A stretch of DNA of 64,000 nt from Pseudofrankia sp. DC12 (GCF_000966285.1 NZ_KQ031391.1:5394430-5458429), one strand, 5' to 3'; shown: positions 9,192 through 18,162, numbered from the stretch's first letter. Numbers and translations are program-made. The notes: generated by a model from the letters alone, not told the origin.

Positions 9192-11051
9192 GTGCGTGAA
9201 TCCACGGGACTGCGCCACGGCATCTGGGTGGTCGTCGGGCTCGCCGGCCTCGCGATCGTGGCCACGCTGCTGCTCACGTTGTACTCGTCGGGACGGGCCA
9301 ACCACGCCGCCGCCGAGCGCGCCGACCGGCTCGACCCAGCCGAGACCCTGACGGCCCAGCTCCAGACCGCCTACGTCGACGAGCGCAACGCGCTGCGCGG
9401 CTACCTGATGTCCTCCGCCGGCCCGGTCTCGTCCGACGGTCTGCCGTCCTCCGGTGGCGGGGCGGCCGACCTCGACCGGCTCGATCCCTACCAGAAGGCG
9501 CTCGGCGACATCGCGGCCCGCGGCCGGGACCTGCGCGCGCGGCTGGGTGACTTCCCGACGCTGCTCGCCCAGATCGACCGCGTCGACGCGACCCACCAGC
9601 GCTGGCAGACCGGCTCGGTCACCCCCGAGATCGCTCTGATGGACGCCGGGCAGCCCGCGCAGGCCCAGGCTCTCGAGCTCGGCGCGGACAGCCGGGACCG
9701 CTTCGTCGCCCTGCGTGCGGCGGTCACGAAGCTCGACGGCGCGATCACCGCCGAGCAGGCCGAGGCGGCTGGCCGGGTGCAGAGCTCCGGCGACATCATG
9801 CTCAGCTCTTTCGGCACGATCGTCGCGGTGCTGCTGGCGATGTCCGCGCTGATGCTGATCCTGTCGCGGCGCTGGCTGCTCGTGCCGATCAACGAGCTGC
9901 GGTGGGCGGTCAACGCGGTCGCCGCCGGCCGGTACGACACGACCATCCCCGCCGTCGGCCCCCGCGAGATCATCGACCTGGCCGGCAACGTCGAGGCGAT
10001 GCGGGCCCAGCTGGTCACCCTGGTCCGCCAGAACGAGCGGTCGTGGGAGGCGCTGGCCCAGGAGGGCCCGGCGGTGCTCGCCCTGCGCGACGCGCTCACG
10101 CCGTCCTCGCTGCGCGACACGGCCGGGCTGGAGCTGCTCGGCCGGGTCGATCCGGCCGAGGGCGAACTGGCTGGCGACTGGTTCGACGCGATCGAGCTGT
10201 CCGGAGGCCAGGTGGCGGTGGTCGTCGGCGACGTCGCCGGGCACGGCGCGGCCTCCGGTGTCTTCGCGCTGCGGCTCAAGCAGCTGCTCACCGCCGCGCT
10301 GACCCGTGGCATGGAGCCGGCGGCCGCGGTGCAGTGGGTGGTCGAGGCGCTCGGTGACACCGGGGAGACGTTCGCGACCGCGCTGGTGGCGCTCATCGAC
10401 CCGTTTGACGGTGAGGTGGTCTTCGCCAACGCCGGCCATCCGGACGCGCTGGTGCTGCGGGCCGACTGGACGGCGGCCCGGCCGCCGCGACCGCGCGCCG
10501 GCGCTCACGCGGCCCTCGCCCTCGCGGCGGTCGAGGAGCGTCCGGGCGATCCCGGCGGTCCCGGTGGCGACCTGGATCCTGGGGCGGTCGTCGCCCGCGG
10601 GCTGGTGCACCGTGAGCCGACCGACGGCGCGGCCCTCGACGGAGCCGAGTTCGGCGGCACCGGCTGCGAGGACCTGGCCGGCGAGGTCAACCTGGCTGAT
10701 CTCGACGAGCTGGCCAGGCTGGGCGAGGTGGAGCCGCTGGCGTCGACGGGACCGCTGATGTCCAGCCTGGTCGCCGCGCCCGAGGCGTGGCGGGCCGGCC
10801 GGCTGCGCCTCGGGCCGGGGGACGTGCTGTTCGTCTACACCGACGGCCTCGTCGAGGCCCGCGACGACGAAGGGCGGCTGTTCGGGCGCCACCGCCTGGT
10901 CGACGAGCTGGTCCGGGTCGGCGGGCGGACCCCGGCACAGCTGCTGGACGACGTGTTCGCCGCCGTGCGCCGGCACGCCCCGGGCCGGCCCAGCGACGAC
11001 CGCACCGCGATCGCACTGTCGCTGTCCGGCGACGGCCAGATACAGGCCTGA
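9192..11051 (+). CDS. Membrane-anchored PP2C-type Ser/Thr phosphatase (RsbU/SpoIIE family)
   Basis: A 619-residue signalling phosphatase expected to dephosphorylate anti-sigma-factor antagonists. A first membrane helix (about 12-34) is followed by an extracellular CHASE3-like helical sensor with the motif TAYVDERNALRGYL. A second helix (about 200-222) leads to a HAMP-like linker RWLLVPINELRWAVNAVAAGRYD. The SpoIIE domain starts near residue 300. Metal-binding motifs seen are GDWFDAIEL, VGDVAGHGAASG, FVYTDGLVEARD and SDDRTAIAL. A 70-residue Pro/Gly/Asp-rich insertion sits inside the phosphatase domain (about 425-510). The GTG start has AGGAGGGG just upstream. No partner STAS or kinase gene is adjacent. 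Confidence 0.85.
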   Translation: MRESTGLRHGIWVVVGLAGLAIVATLLLTLYSSGRANHAAAERADRLDPAETLTAQLQTAYVDERNALRGYLMSSAGPVSSDGLPSSGGGAADLDRLDPYQKALGDIAARGRDLRARLGDFPTLLAQIDRVDATHQRWQTGSVTPEIALMDAGQPAQAQALELGADSRDRFVALRAAVTKLDGAITAEQAEAAGRVQSSGDIMLSSFGTIVAVLLAMSALMLILSRRWLLVPINELRWAVNAVAAGRYDTTIPAVGPREIIDLAGNVEAMRAQLVTLVRQNERSWEALAQEGPAVLALRDALTPSSLRDTAGLELLGRVDPAEGELAGDWFDAIELSGGQVAVVVGDVAGHGAASGVFALRLKQLLTAALTRGMEPAAAVQWVVEALGDTGETFATALVALIDPFDGEVVFANAGHPDALVLRADWTAARPPRPRAGAHAALALAAVEERPGDPGGPGGDLDPGAVVARGLVHREPTDGAALDGAEFGGTGCEDLAGEVNLADLDELARLGEVEPLASTGPLMSSLVAAPEAWRAGRLRLGPGDVLFVYTDGLVEARDDEGRLFGRHRLVDELVRVGGRTPAQLLDDVFAAVRRHAPGRPSDDRTAIALSLSGDGQIQA

Positions 11052-11226
11052 GCAGCGGCGCCACCGCGGCCCGGGTGGCCGGGCGGCCTCGTGCGGGCAG
11101 CTCGGGCCGTCGGCTCGCCCAATGGTGGGGGTGGCCGGGCCGGATCTCGGCAAACCTGTAGCCCGCCGTTTGTCTTGCAGGTGACGGACCTGCGTGATAG
11201 CAGGGTTTCTGGGTACTTTCCGCGCC

Positions 11227-11982
11227 ATGAGCGACGAGTCCGGCCGGAGGGACACCAAGTCCACCGGCACCCTGCCTCCCACCACCCCAGATGCCGCATC
11301 CGGCCGCGGTGGCCGGCGCGGCCTGCAGCTGCCCGGCTTCGGGGGCCTGATCAGGCTCGTGGCGCTGTTGGTCGTGCTGGCGGTCGCCGTCGGCGCGATC
11401 AGCTTCGTCGTCGGCTGGCGGCCCTCCTTCCTGCACAACCCCTTCAAGCACCAGACCATCGACCGCAGTGAGCCTGCCGTGCTGCGTTCCCTAGAGACGA
11501 TCAACGACTACCACGCGGCCAGCGGGCACTTCGAGGTCGTCGTCGACACCCAGAGCTCCACCAAGTACATCCCGTCCTGGCTGTCGGGGGAGCAGGTGCT
11601 CTTCGTCGGCGTCGGCACCGTCGACTCGGTCGTCAGCTTCAAGGGGCTCGACGCGAGCCGGGTCAAGGTCTCTCCCGACGGGAAGTCCGTGACGATCACG
11701 CTGCCACCGCCGACGCTGAGCAAACCGAACCTCGACCTGCAGAAGAGCTACGTCGTCGCCCGGCAGCGCGGTGCGCTCACCCGGATCGGCAACTTCTTCG
11801 GCGGGCAGAGCTCCGACAAGAACGTCTACATCAAGGCCACCCAGCAGATGACCTCGGCCGCCTCCGCCGACGGTCAGCTGGTCAACCTGGGCAAGCAGAA
11901 CACGGCCGGGATGCTGCGTGGCCTGCTCGGTGCCCTCGGCTACACGAACGTCACCATCAACTTCGAGGAGGACAAGAAATAG
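11227..11982 (+). CDS. DUF4230 domain protein, single-pass membrane
   Basis: A 251-residue protein with one N-terminal membrane helix (about 38-58, LIRLVALLVVLAVAVGAISFVV) and an exported domain. DUF4230 signs are HFEVVVDTQSSTKYIPSWLSGEQVLFVGVGTVDSVVSFKGL and the following KSVTITLPPPTLSKPNLD. Function of the family is unknown. Arg/Gly-rich residues precede the helix. An in-frame GTG lies 11 codons upstream, but the ATG is preferred for composition. It is followed by a strong GC hairpin and no coupled gene. Confidence 0.75.
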   Translation: MSDESGRRDTKSTGTLPPTTPDAASGRGGRRGLQLPGFGGLIRLVALLVVLAVAVGAISFVVGWRPSFLHNPFKHQTIDRSEPAVLRSLETINDYHAASGHFEVVVDTQSSTKYIPSWLSGEQVLFVGVGTVDSVVSFKGLDASRVKVSPDGKSVTITLPPPTLSKPNLDLQKSYVVARQRGALTRIGNFFGGQSSDKNVYIKATQQMTSAASADGQLVNLGKQNTAGMLRGLLGALGYTNVTINFEEDKK

Positions 11983-12405
11983 GGCGAGGCCTCCCGCGGG
12001 CGCGGAGCGCCCGCGGGGCCCCGCCTGTCGGGCGCCGAGCACCCTCCCAACGCTGGCCGGGCGCGGACCTGGAAGCTTGTGGCCGGTCCCTACCGTTGGT
12101 CGCTACCTCGGTCGAGTTGCGCTGCTGGTCGGGCTCCCGGCTCGGTTGGTCTCTCGGGTGGCCGTCTTCTCGGTCGGGTCGCGGGCTGGGTCCTGGTGGG
12201 CCCAGCCCGCAGATCTGTCTCGAGGTCGAGCGTGGAGCTTGTGGGCGAGGTGAGCCCGGGCGGTGTGTCGAGGGCGTGGGCGGCCTGGGAGGGGAGGCCC
12301 CGGGCGGCGCGGTTGTGCGACGGTAGGCACGGACCGGGTGGGCGTCGGGCGGGCATGGCCCGACGCGGCGCGGTCGCGGGTTCCACGGACCTGGGAGGCG
12401 CCGCG
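11983..12405. other. Intergenic region
   Basis: The stretch between the DUF4230 and crotonase genes starts with a terminator-like hairpin (listed separately) and ends in GGGAGG before the crotonase ATG. The central 300 bases give only low-complexity frames, and no gene is supported. Confidence 0.5.
11993..12017 (+). terminator. GC hairpin terminator with GGA loop
   Basis: Perfect 11-bp stem (CCCGCGGGCGC and its complement) around a three-base GGA loop, 11 bases after the DUF4230 stop codon. There is no U-tract. Confidence 0.6.
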
Positions 12406-13299
12406 ATGACGACGACGGACGACCGCGCGACCGACGGCTCGGTCGGCGAGCTCACCGACTATCCCGTCGCGGCGGGCAAGGCGCTGCGGGTCCAGCGGCG
12501 CGGGCCGGACGGGCCGGTCGCCCAGGTGACGATGCTCGGCCCCGGCAAGGGCAACGCGATGGGCTCCGCGTTCTTCGCGGAGCTCCCTGTGGTGTTCGCC
12601 GCGCTGGACGCGGACCCCTCGGTCCGGGCCGTCGTCCTGACCGGTTCCGGCAAGAACTTCTGCTACGGGCTCGACCTGGCCTCGATGCTCGGTGAGCTGA
12701 CCGGCGCCGGCGAGCGGGACGGCGGGCTTGCCGGCGCCCGCACCGCGATGCTCGGGAACATCCGGGCCCTGCAGCGCGCCATCGACACGGTGGCCGACTG
12801 CCGCAAGCCGGTCGCCGCGGCGGTCTCGGGCTGGTGCATCGGTGGGGGTGTCGACCTCCTGGCGGCCTGCGACGTCCGGTTCGCCAGCCAGGACGCCCGG
12901 TTCAGCATCCGGGAGGTGCGCGTCGCGATCGTCGCCGACCTCGGCAGCCTCCAGCGGCTCCCGGCGATCATCGGAGACGGCCACCTGCGCGAGCTGGCCC
13001 TGACCGGCAAGGACATCGACGCCGCCCGGGCCGAGAAGATCGGCCTGGTCAACGATGTGCTGCCCGACCAGGCCGCGGCCCTGGCCGCGGCGCACGAGTT
13101 CGCCGACGCGGCCGCCGCGAACCCGCCGCTGGTCGTCCAGGGGGTGAAGGAGATTCTGGACGCCGGCCGAGCCGGTGCGGTCGGCGCCGGGTTGCGCTAC
13201 GTCTCCACCTGGAACGCGGCCTTCCTGCCCTCCCACGATCTGGACGAGGCGGTCACCGCCTTCCTCGAGCGCCGGCCACCGCACTATGAGGGCCGCTGA
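12406..13299 (+). CDS. Crotonase / enoyl-CoA hydratase family protein
   Basis: A 297-residue crotonase-fold enzyme acting on acyl-CoA thioesters, probably a hydratase or dienoyl-CoA isomerase. The oxyanion-hole region is SGKNFCYGLDLASML. The second hallmark is VAAAVSGWCIGGGVDLLAACDVRFAS, with ARFSIREVRVAIVADLGSLQRLP following. Asp or Glu at these active-site positions separates isomerases from hydratases, and this sequence looks closer to dienoyl-CoA isomerases (VADLGSLQRLP). The ATG has GGGAGG 8 bases upstream. A longer frame is unsupported. No partner beta-oxidation gene is adjacent. Confidence 0.85.
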   Translation: MTTTDDRATDGSVGELTDYPVAAGKALRVQRRGPDGPVAQVTMLGPGKGNAMGSAFFAELPVVFAALDADPSVRAVVLTGSGKNFCYGLDLASMLGELTGAGERDGGLAGARTAMLGNIRALQRAIDTVADCRKPVAAAVSGWCIGGGVDLLAACDVRFASQDARFSIREVRVAIVADLGSLQRLPAIIGDGHLRELALTGKDIDAARAEKIGLVNDVLPDQAAALAAAHEFADAAAANPPLVVQGVKEILDAGRAGAVGAGLRYVSTWNAAFLPSHDLDEAVTAFLERRPPHYEGR

Positions 13300-13575
13300 C
13301 CGGCCGCCGCCGGAAGATGATCACCGCGCGGGTGGTGTGCGGGCGGCGGATTTGGCACGATCAGGGGAGGTGTTCCGCTGACGTTCCATGACCTCGGGCA
13401 GGCGCCGCGGGAACCGTCCGGACCACGGCCGGCTGGCTGGCGGCCGCACCGCCGTCGCCGATCGTCATCCGCGACAGCGAATTCAGGGCGTGCGCCCAGT
13501 GGGAGCACCGAGCAGGAACCGATCCGAACTCCGCCGGCCGCGCCGAGCCGGCGGACCGTGAGGGGGCCGCGCGCC

Positions 13576-14769
13576 ATGTCCACCTTTCCGCTTTACACCG
13601 CTCCCGTCGCGCCGCGGACCTGGGACGTGCCCTCCTTCGGGGCCGCTCGGTTCAGCTGGGAGTACGACGACGGGCGTGAGCGGCTGTTGGCCCTGTACCA
13701 GAAGGGCAAGGACAAGCAGTGGGACGCGGGCACCCGGATCGACTGGTCGCTCGACGTCCCCTACGGCAGGCCGCTGGGCCTGCCCGACGAGTCGGTCGCC
13801 CTGTTCGGCACCGCCGTCTGGGACAAGATGAACGACCGCCAGCGCGACGAGGTGCGCCGCCACCTGGCCAGCTGGCAGTTCAGCCAGTTCCTGCACGGCG
13901 AGCAGGGCGCGATGATCTGCAGCGCCCGGATCGTCGAGTCGGTCCCCGACCTGGACGCGAAGTTCTACGCGACGACGCAGACCATCGACGAGGCGCGCCA
14001 CGTCGAGGTGTACTCCCGCTTCCTGCACGAGAAGCTCGGCCTCGTCTACCCCATCAACGACCATCTGAAGGCTTTGCTGGACCAGACGCTCTCCGACAGC
14101 CGCTGGGACATCCCGTACCTGGGCATGCAGGTGCTCATCGAGGGGCTGGCGCTGGCCGCGTTCGGCGTGCTGCGGGATCTGACGCCGCTGCCACTGCCCA
14201 AGCAGGTCCTCGCCTACGTCATGCAGGACGAGGCACGGCACGTCGCGTTCGGCCGGCTCGCCCTGCGGGACTACTACCGGCAGCTGTCCGACGCCGAGCG
14301 GGCTGAGCGCGAGGAGTTCGCGGCCGAGGGCTGCTATCTGATGTACGAGCGGATCAACGGCGCCGAGGTGTGGGCGACCCTGGGGCTCGACATCGCCGAG
14401 AGCACCGAGCTGGTCAAGCGGTCCGACTACATGCGCATGTTCCAGACGTTGCTGTTCAGCCGGATCGTGCCGTGCATGCGGGACATCGGGCTGTGGGGGC
14501 CGACGATCCGGGACGCCTACGAGAAGCTCGGCGTGCTGGAGATGGCGAACGTCGACCTCGGCGCGCTGATGGCCGCCGACGAGCGGTCCGCCGACGACCT
14601 CGACCGCGAGCGCGAGCGGGTCAGGGCCGAGGCCGGCCTCGCCGCCCGCCGCGCCGAGGTCGCCGCGACGATCGCCGGGGCGGACGGCACCGCCGGGGCG
14701 GCGGACCCTGACGCCCGGCTCGAGGTCCTGCACTCCCTACCCGACGTGCCCGCGCAGGCCAGCATCTGA
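13576..14769 (+). CDS. Ferritin-like di-iron protein
   Basis: A 397-residue all-helical protein of the ferritin/ribonucleotide-reductase-like group. Carboxylate/His ligands are visible as HGEQGAMIC, TIDEARHVEVYSRFLHE and MQDEARHVAFGRLALRDYY, giving two E-x-x-H type half-sites expected to bind two irons. Such actinobacterial proteins are oxygenases or oxidases of unknown substrate, distantly related to AurF-like N-oxygenases. The ATG six codons into a longer GTG frame is preferred. The C-terminal 60 residues are charged and Ala-rich. It stands alone. Confidence 0.75.
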   Translation: MSTFPLYTAPVAPRTWDVPSFGAARFSWEYDDGRERLLALYQKGKDKQWDAGTRIDWSLDVPYGRPLGLPDESVALFGTAVWDKMNDRQRDEVRRHLASWQFSQFLHGEQGAMICSARIVESVPDLDAKFYATTQTIDEARHVEVYSRFLHEKLGLVYPINDHLKALLDQTLSDSRWDIPYLGMQVLIEGLALAAFGVLRDLTPLPLPKQVLAYVMQDEARHVAFGRLALRDYYRQLSDAERAEREEFAAEGCYLMYERINGAEVWATLGLDIAESTELVKRSDYMRMFQTLLFSRIVPCMRDIGLWGPTIRDAYEKLGVLEMANVDLGALMAADERSADDLDRERERVRAEAGLAARRAEVAATIAGADGTAGAADPDARLEVLHSLPDVPAQASI

Positions 14770-15159
14770 TCCCCGCTCGCGCGGGCCAGCCGTGAGCCTC
14801 GCACCGGTCAGCCAGGCGTTCGTCCAGCCTGATCGGCGTTGCGGACCTCCCGCGGTCGCGCCAGCCGCCGGTTCGCAACCAGCCGAGACCCTGCTGGTTC
14901 ATTCAGGAGAGCCTCGGTGATCTAGAAGAGGCGCCCAGGCATACGCCGCATAACGGACGCCGGAGCGGCCGCTCGCCCCCTGATCGGCGGCCAGCCCCGG
15001 CCGAATCGTAGCTGCGTGTAATTGGCCAGCAGGATCAGCCGAGGGTGGAAACGGCGAGCAGGCTGACGCCGCGGAGCTGCCGGCCCCGGCCCCGCCCTCC
15101 CGTCACAGTTCCGGGTGGGATCTCGGGGGCTGTCGGACCGGGGGACTAACGTTCTCGAT
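14770..15159. other. Intergenic region
   Basis: About 390 bases between the ferritin-like gene and exonuclease III. Two mildly A+T-rich patches (near 14905-14930 and 15010-15045) may carry the promoter. No gene, repeat or strong hairpin is seen. Confidence 0.4.
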
Positions 15160-16077
15160 GTGCGGATCGCGACGTGGAACATCAACTCGGCCAGGGCGCG
15201 GCAGGCTCGGCTGATCGAATGGCTCGACCTCGCCCAGCCCGACGTGCTCTGTCTGCAGGAGACGAAGCTCGACGACGAGACGTTCGCGGAGACCTTCGAC
15301 GAGGACCTGTTCCGCCGCGGCTATCGCTACGCGCATCACGGCGACGGCCGGTGGAACGGGGTGGCGCTGTTGTCGCGCGCGGGCCTCGACGACGTCGCGC
15401 GTGGCTTCGCCGACGACCCGGGCTTCCCCGACCCGGAGCCGCGGGCGATCGCGGCGACCTGCGGCGGCATCCGGATCTGGTCGCTCTACGTGCCGAACGG
15501 GCGTGCTCCCGACGACCCGCACTACGCCTACAAGCTGCGGTGGCTGGCCGCGCTGCGCGACACCGTGGCTGAGGTGGCCGAGCACCAGCCGGCGATCGCC
15601 CTCGGCGACTTCAACATTGCCCCGACGGACGCCGACGTCTGGGATCCGGCCGACTTCGTCGGCGCCACCCACGTCACCGAGCCGGAGCGGGCCGCGCTGC
15701 GCGAGCTGACCGACGTCGGCCTCATCGACGTGCTGCGGGCCCGCTGGCCGGACGAGGCCGTCTACACCTACTGGGACTACCGCGCGTTGTGCTTCCCCAA
15801 GAACATGGGGATGCGCATCGACCTGACCTTGGCGAGCGCCGACGTGGCCAAGCGGGTCGCGGCGGTCTACGTGGACCGAGCCGCCCGCAAGGGCACCGGC
15901 ACGTCCGACCACGCCCCGGTGATCGTCGATCTCGACACGGCGCCCGACGGCGACATCGGCCCGATGGTCCCGCCCCCGTCCGCCCGCAGCTCCTCCGGCC
16001 GGGGCTCGGGCCAGCGTGACCGTGCCGCCGCGACCATGCGCCGCAAGGCGGCGAGCCCACCCGCCACCGACGACTGA
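15160..16077 (+). CDS. xth: Exodeoxyribonuclease III (AP endonuclease family 1)
   Basis: A 305-residue endonuclease/exonuclease/phosphatase-fold DNA repair enzyme that cuts 5' to abasic sites. Motifs are ATWNINSARARQ, DVLCLQETKLDD (metal Glu), WSLYVPNGRAPDDPHYAYKLRWL, GDFNIAPTDADVWDP, RIDLTLAS and SDHAPVIVDL (catalytic His). The usual length is about 265; the extra C-terminal 40 residues are Ser/Arg-rich. The GTG start begins directly at the first strand. An upstream ATG overlapping it is out of frame. It is convergent with hsp20 across a perfect hairpin. Confidence 0.9.
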   Translation: MRIATWNINSARARQARLIEWLDLAQPDVLCLQETKLDDETFAETFDEDLFRRGYRYAHHGDGRWNGVALLSRAGLDDVARGFADDPGFPDPEPRAIAATCGGIRIWSLYVPNGRAPDDPHYAYKLRWLAALRDTVAEVAEHQPAIALGDFNIAPTDADVWDPADFVGATHVTEPERAALRELTDVGLIDVLRARWPDEAVYTYWDYRALCFPKNMGMRIDLTLASADVAKRVAAVYVDRAARKGTGTSDHAPVIVDLDTAPDGDIGPMVPPPSARSSSGRGSGQRDRAAATMRRKAASPPATDD

Positions 16078-16090
16078 CCGGAGCGCACGC

Positions 16091-16132
16091 GCAACGGGCC
16101 GGGCACCCTGGCCAGGGTGCCCGGCTCGTTGC
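16091..16132. terminator. Bidirectional terminator hairpin
   Basis: Two 21-base arms (16091-16111 and 16112-16132) form a near-perfect palindrome with one G-U wobble pair. It lies between convergent xth and hsp20. Confidence 0.75.
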
Positions 16133-16226
16133 CGCCGGGGAGACACTGGCGGCGCGGTCCCGGGCCGTCCGGGGGACGCGGACGGCTGGCCCTGCGCCGC
16201 CGAGCGGACCGCCATCTGGTCCTGCG

Positions 16227-16889
16227 TCAGGCCGCGGCCTGGTCGCCGGACTCCACGGAGGTACCGACCTCGGCCGCCGGGCCGACCGCGACCGGCTCAT
16301 CAGCGGGAACCTCGGCGGCGGGCACCGTGGTGGCCACCGGGGCTGGCTCGCTGGCGTAAGCCTCGGCGGCCGGGACTGCGGTCGTCACCGGAACCCGGGT
16401 GCTCGCGGGCGCCGCTCCCGCGCCTGGCAGGCGGACGGACAGCACGCCGCGGTCATAGGTCGCGACGACCTTGTCGGCCGCGACGCTCTCCGGCAGCGAG
16501 AACTCGCGACGGAACGAACCGTGCCAGCTCTCGCGACGGATCCGGCTGCCCTCCGTCGACTCGGTGGAGCTTCCGCGCTCGCCACGCACGACCAGTCGGC
16601 CACGGGCGATCTCGACCGCAACGTCCTTCTCGACGTCCAGACCCGGCAACTCCAGGTTGATCACGATGTCGCCCCCGGTGGTCACGACGTCCGCTGACGG
16701 GACGACGCTCCGGAACCCGGGGCCGAAGGCCGCCACGGCCTTGCCGGCCGGCGCGGTCCGCGCTGCCGGGGCGAGGCTCGCGCGCCGCGCACGCGGCCGG
16801 TCCCACCCGAGCGAACCACGCACGACGGCGTCGAACTCCCGGTCCAGACGGTCCAGTACCGCGAACGGGTCCCACACGTAGGTGTTCAT
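16227..16889 (-). CDS. Hsp20-family small heat shock protein
   Basis: A 220-residue alpha-crystallin chaperone that holds unfolding proteins. The N-terminal arm begins MNTYVWDPFAVLDRLDREFD. The crystallin domain (about 60-155) has VINLELPGLDVEKDVAVEIARGRLVVRGER, SFRREFSLPESVAADKVVATYDRGVLSVRLPG. The C-terminal 60 residues are an Ala/Val/Pro/Glu tail without a clear IxI motif, longer than usual. The start is supported by GAGAGGGG upstream. A partial HAIR-like element lies upstream (16956-16976), suggesting HspR control. Confidence 0.88.
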   Translation of the reverse strand: MNTYVWDPFAVLDRLDREFDAVVRGSLGWDRPRARRASLAPAARTAPAGKAVAAFGPGFRSVVPSADVVTTGGDIVINLELPGLDVEKDVAVEIARGRLVVRGERGSSTESTEGSRIRRESWHGSFRREFSLPESVAADKVVATYDRGVLSVRLPGAGAAPASTRVPVTTAVPAAEAYASEPAPVATTVPAAEVPADEPVAVGPAAEVGTSVESGDQAAA

Positions 16890-16955
16890 TCCACGACGCC
16901 CCTCTCGTTGCCCGGGCGCGCCCGGGTCGGCTACCACTCCTGAAGGCTACCAAAT

Positions 16956-16976
16956 ATTGAGTCCAGAACGCTCAGT
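16956..16976 (-). promoter_or_regulatory. HAIR-like HspR operator (partial match)
   Basis: ATTGAGT-N7-GCTCAGT resembles the HspR element CTTGAGT-N7-ACTCAAG: six of seven bases match in one arm and four of seven in the other. It lies about 67-87 bases upstream of the hsp20 start. HspR control is inferred. Confidence 0.4.
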
Positions 16977-17164
16977 CTTACAACTGTCGATCACGCAGGT
17001 TGATTCGTCGAACGGCAGCAATCTGGCGCCACTGGCCCAGGTCCGACGCCGTCCTGCCACGTGGGCGCGGGTACGGGCGGCGCGCGGGCCAAGATCGTGG
17101 CCGGTGACGGATCGCGGTGGCGTCGAAACCGGGGGCGGTGCGCCACCAGTTCCCCTGCGCAGTC

Positions 17165-17209
17165 AGTGATCAAGGCGGTCGCGCGCCCCATCGCGACGCT
17201 TTGATCACT
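17165..17209 (-). terminator. Hairpin downstream of the leftmost element gene
   Basis: Arms 17165-17183 and 17192-17209 pair over 18 bases with one bulge and one G-U pair, closing with AGTGATCAA/TTGATCACT. It lies about 100 bases beyond the stop of the minus-strand gene ending at 17306. It could instead be a recombination or operator site. Confidence 0.5.
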
Positions 17210-17305
17210 AGCCGCGCAGGCGGGGCGGCGTTCTATACCCCAATTTGTCCTCTTTATCTCTGCCCATCTTTCATTTAGGACATGTGACCTGGTGTGAGGA
17301 TTGGT

Positions 17306-17758
17306 CTATTGGGGCTGGCAGTGGCAGCCTGGCGGCCGGGTGATGCTGGCGAGTGCGATGACGGCGTTTGGGTCTTCGCGTTGGATGAGTCCGAAGATCC
17401 GGGCGCCGATGGCCGGGTCGTCGGTGGCGGTCAGAAGTGTTCCTACCGCGACCTGGTAGGGGGTCAGGCCTCGGTCGGGCATGCCGGTGACGTCGGGCGT
17501 CCAGCCGTCGGCCACAGTCTGCGCGTCGGGGTCGGCGTGGTGGGTGGTGTCGGGTGCGGAGGGGTCGGGCACGCCGCGTGGGAATCGGCGGAAGAGCAGT
17601 GTGGTCCCGCCGTCTAGGGAGGTGTGGTCGATGAACGCGGCCGGTGGGAGTCCTGCCGCGACGGTGGCGATCTCGGCGGGGGTCGCTCCGGTGAGGATCT
17701 CCAGGCCGTAGCCGTTGCCGGGGAGGGGCACGACGCGGGCCAGTGGCCAGCTACTCAT
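17306..17758 (-). CDS. Hypothetical protein coupled to resolvase-like gene
   Basis: 150 residues with no family I recognise. It starts MSSWPLARVVPLPGNGYGLEILTG and carries the stretch GLPPAAFIDHTSLDGGTTLLFRRFPRG. No membrane helix is seen. The C-terminus ends CHCQPQ. The start ATG overlaps the stop of the resolvase-like gene upstream (ATGA), so both are probably made together. It is the leftmost gene of the element. Confidence 0.6.
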   Translation of the reverse strand: MSSWPLARVVPLPGNGYGLEILTGATPAEIATVAAGLPPAAFIDHTSLDGGTTLLFRRFPRGVPDPSAPDTTHHADPDAQTVADGWTPDVTGMPDRGLTPYQVAVGTLLTATDDPAIGARIFGLIQREDPNAVIALASITRPPGCHCQPQ

Positions 17759-18162
17759 GCCGCGACCGCCGTCAGGGCGACGCTGGCGCCGAACGCGGCG
17801 GCCTGGGGGCCGAACGATGCGGTGTCGGCGGTGTCCCACCCGAATTCGCTGATCAGTAGCCGGACACCGGCATGCCGCAGCAACACCAGCTCCCGGGCGA
17901 TGTCGCGCTCGGTCGCGCCGATCGTCTCCAACGTGTCGACCAGGACGACATCCGCCCGGCGGGTCCGGACCATCCGGCGGACTGCTGCCCAGGCCCGGCC
18001 GTCGCCGCCACCCCGTCCGAGTTGGCAGACCACGGTGCCCGCGATCCAGCCACGCGCCGCGCACTCGGTCTCGAACGCTGCCCGCTGCTCCGCGAGCGAA
18101 GCCGCTCCGGCTCCGCGACGGGCGAAGCACACGGCCCGTACCCCATCTGACATACTCGCCAT
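17755..18162 (-). CDS. Resolvase-fold protein lacking serine recombinase catalytic residues
   Basis: A 135-residue protein aligning with the N-terminal domain of serine recombinases from strand 1 (VRAVCFARRG) through SLAEQRAAFETECAARGW, the second strand, VVLVDTLETIGATERDIARELVLLRHAGVRLLI and the DTAD segment that matches the DTST loop. The nucleophile position (normally Y-x-R-x-S) reads F-A-R-R-G, and the usual D-R-L-S-R arginines are replaced by D-T-L-E-T. No DNA-binding half follows. It is therefore probably a non-catalytic regulator or accessory factor. The start is backed by AAGGAGTGG. Confidence 0.65.
   Translation of the reverse strand: MASMSDGVRAVCFARRGAGAASLAEQRAAFETECAARGWIAGTVVCQLGRGGGDGRAWAAVRRMVRTRRADVVLVDTLETIGATERDIARELVLLRHAGVRLLISEFGWDTADTASFGPQAAAFGASVALTAVAA

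Larger units (their letters stand above)
16890..17305. other. Intergenic region at the left side of the integrated element
   Basis: This stretch contains the hsp20 promoter region, a strong hairpin (17165-17209) and a markedly A+T-rich patch (about 17228-17292). No gene is supported. The left end of the integrated element most likely lies here, but no att core could be proven. Confidence 0.5.

Noticed and set aside
8862-11504. 880-codon minus-strand open frame opposite the RsbU-like phosphatase
   Set aside because: It is Arg/Gln/Gly-rich with no domain, and the plus strand has clear CHASE/HAMP/SpoIIE motifs. It is an antisense shadow typical of high-GC genes.
17165-17209. Left att site of the element
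   Set aside because: It is palindromic, but no matching sequence was found near the right end. It fits a terminator better, so the att claim is not made.
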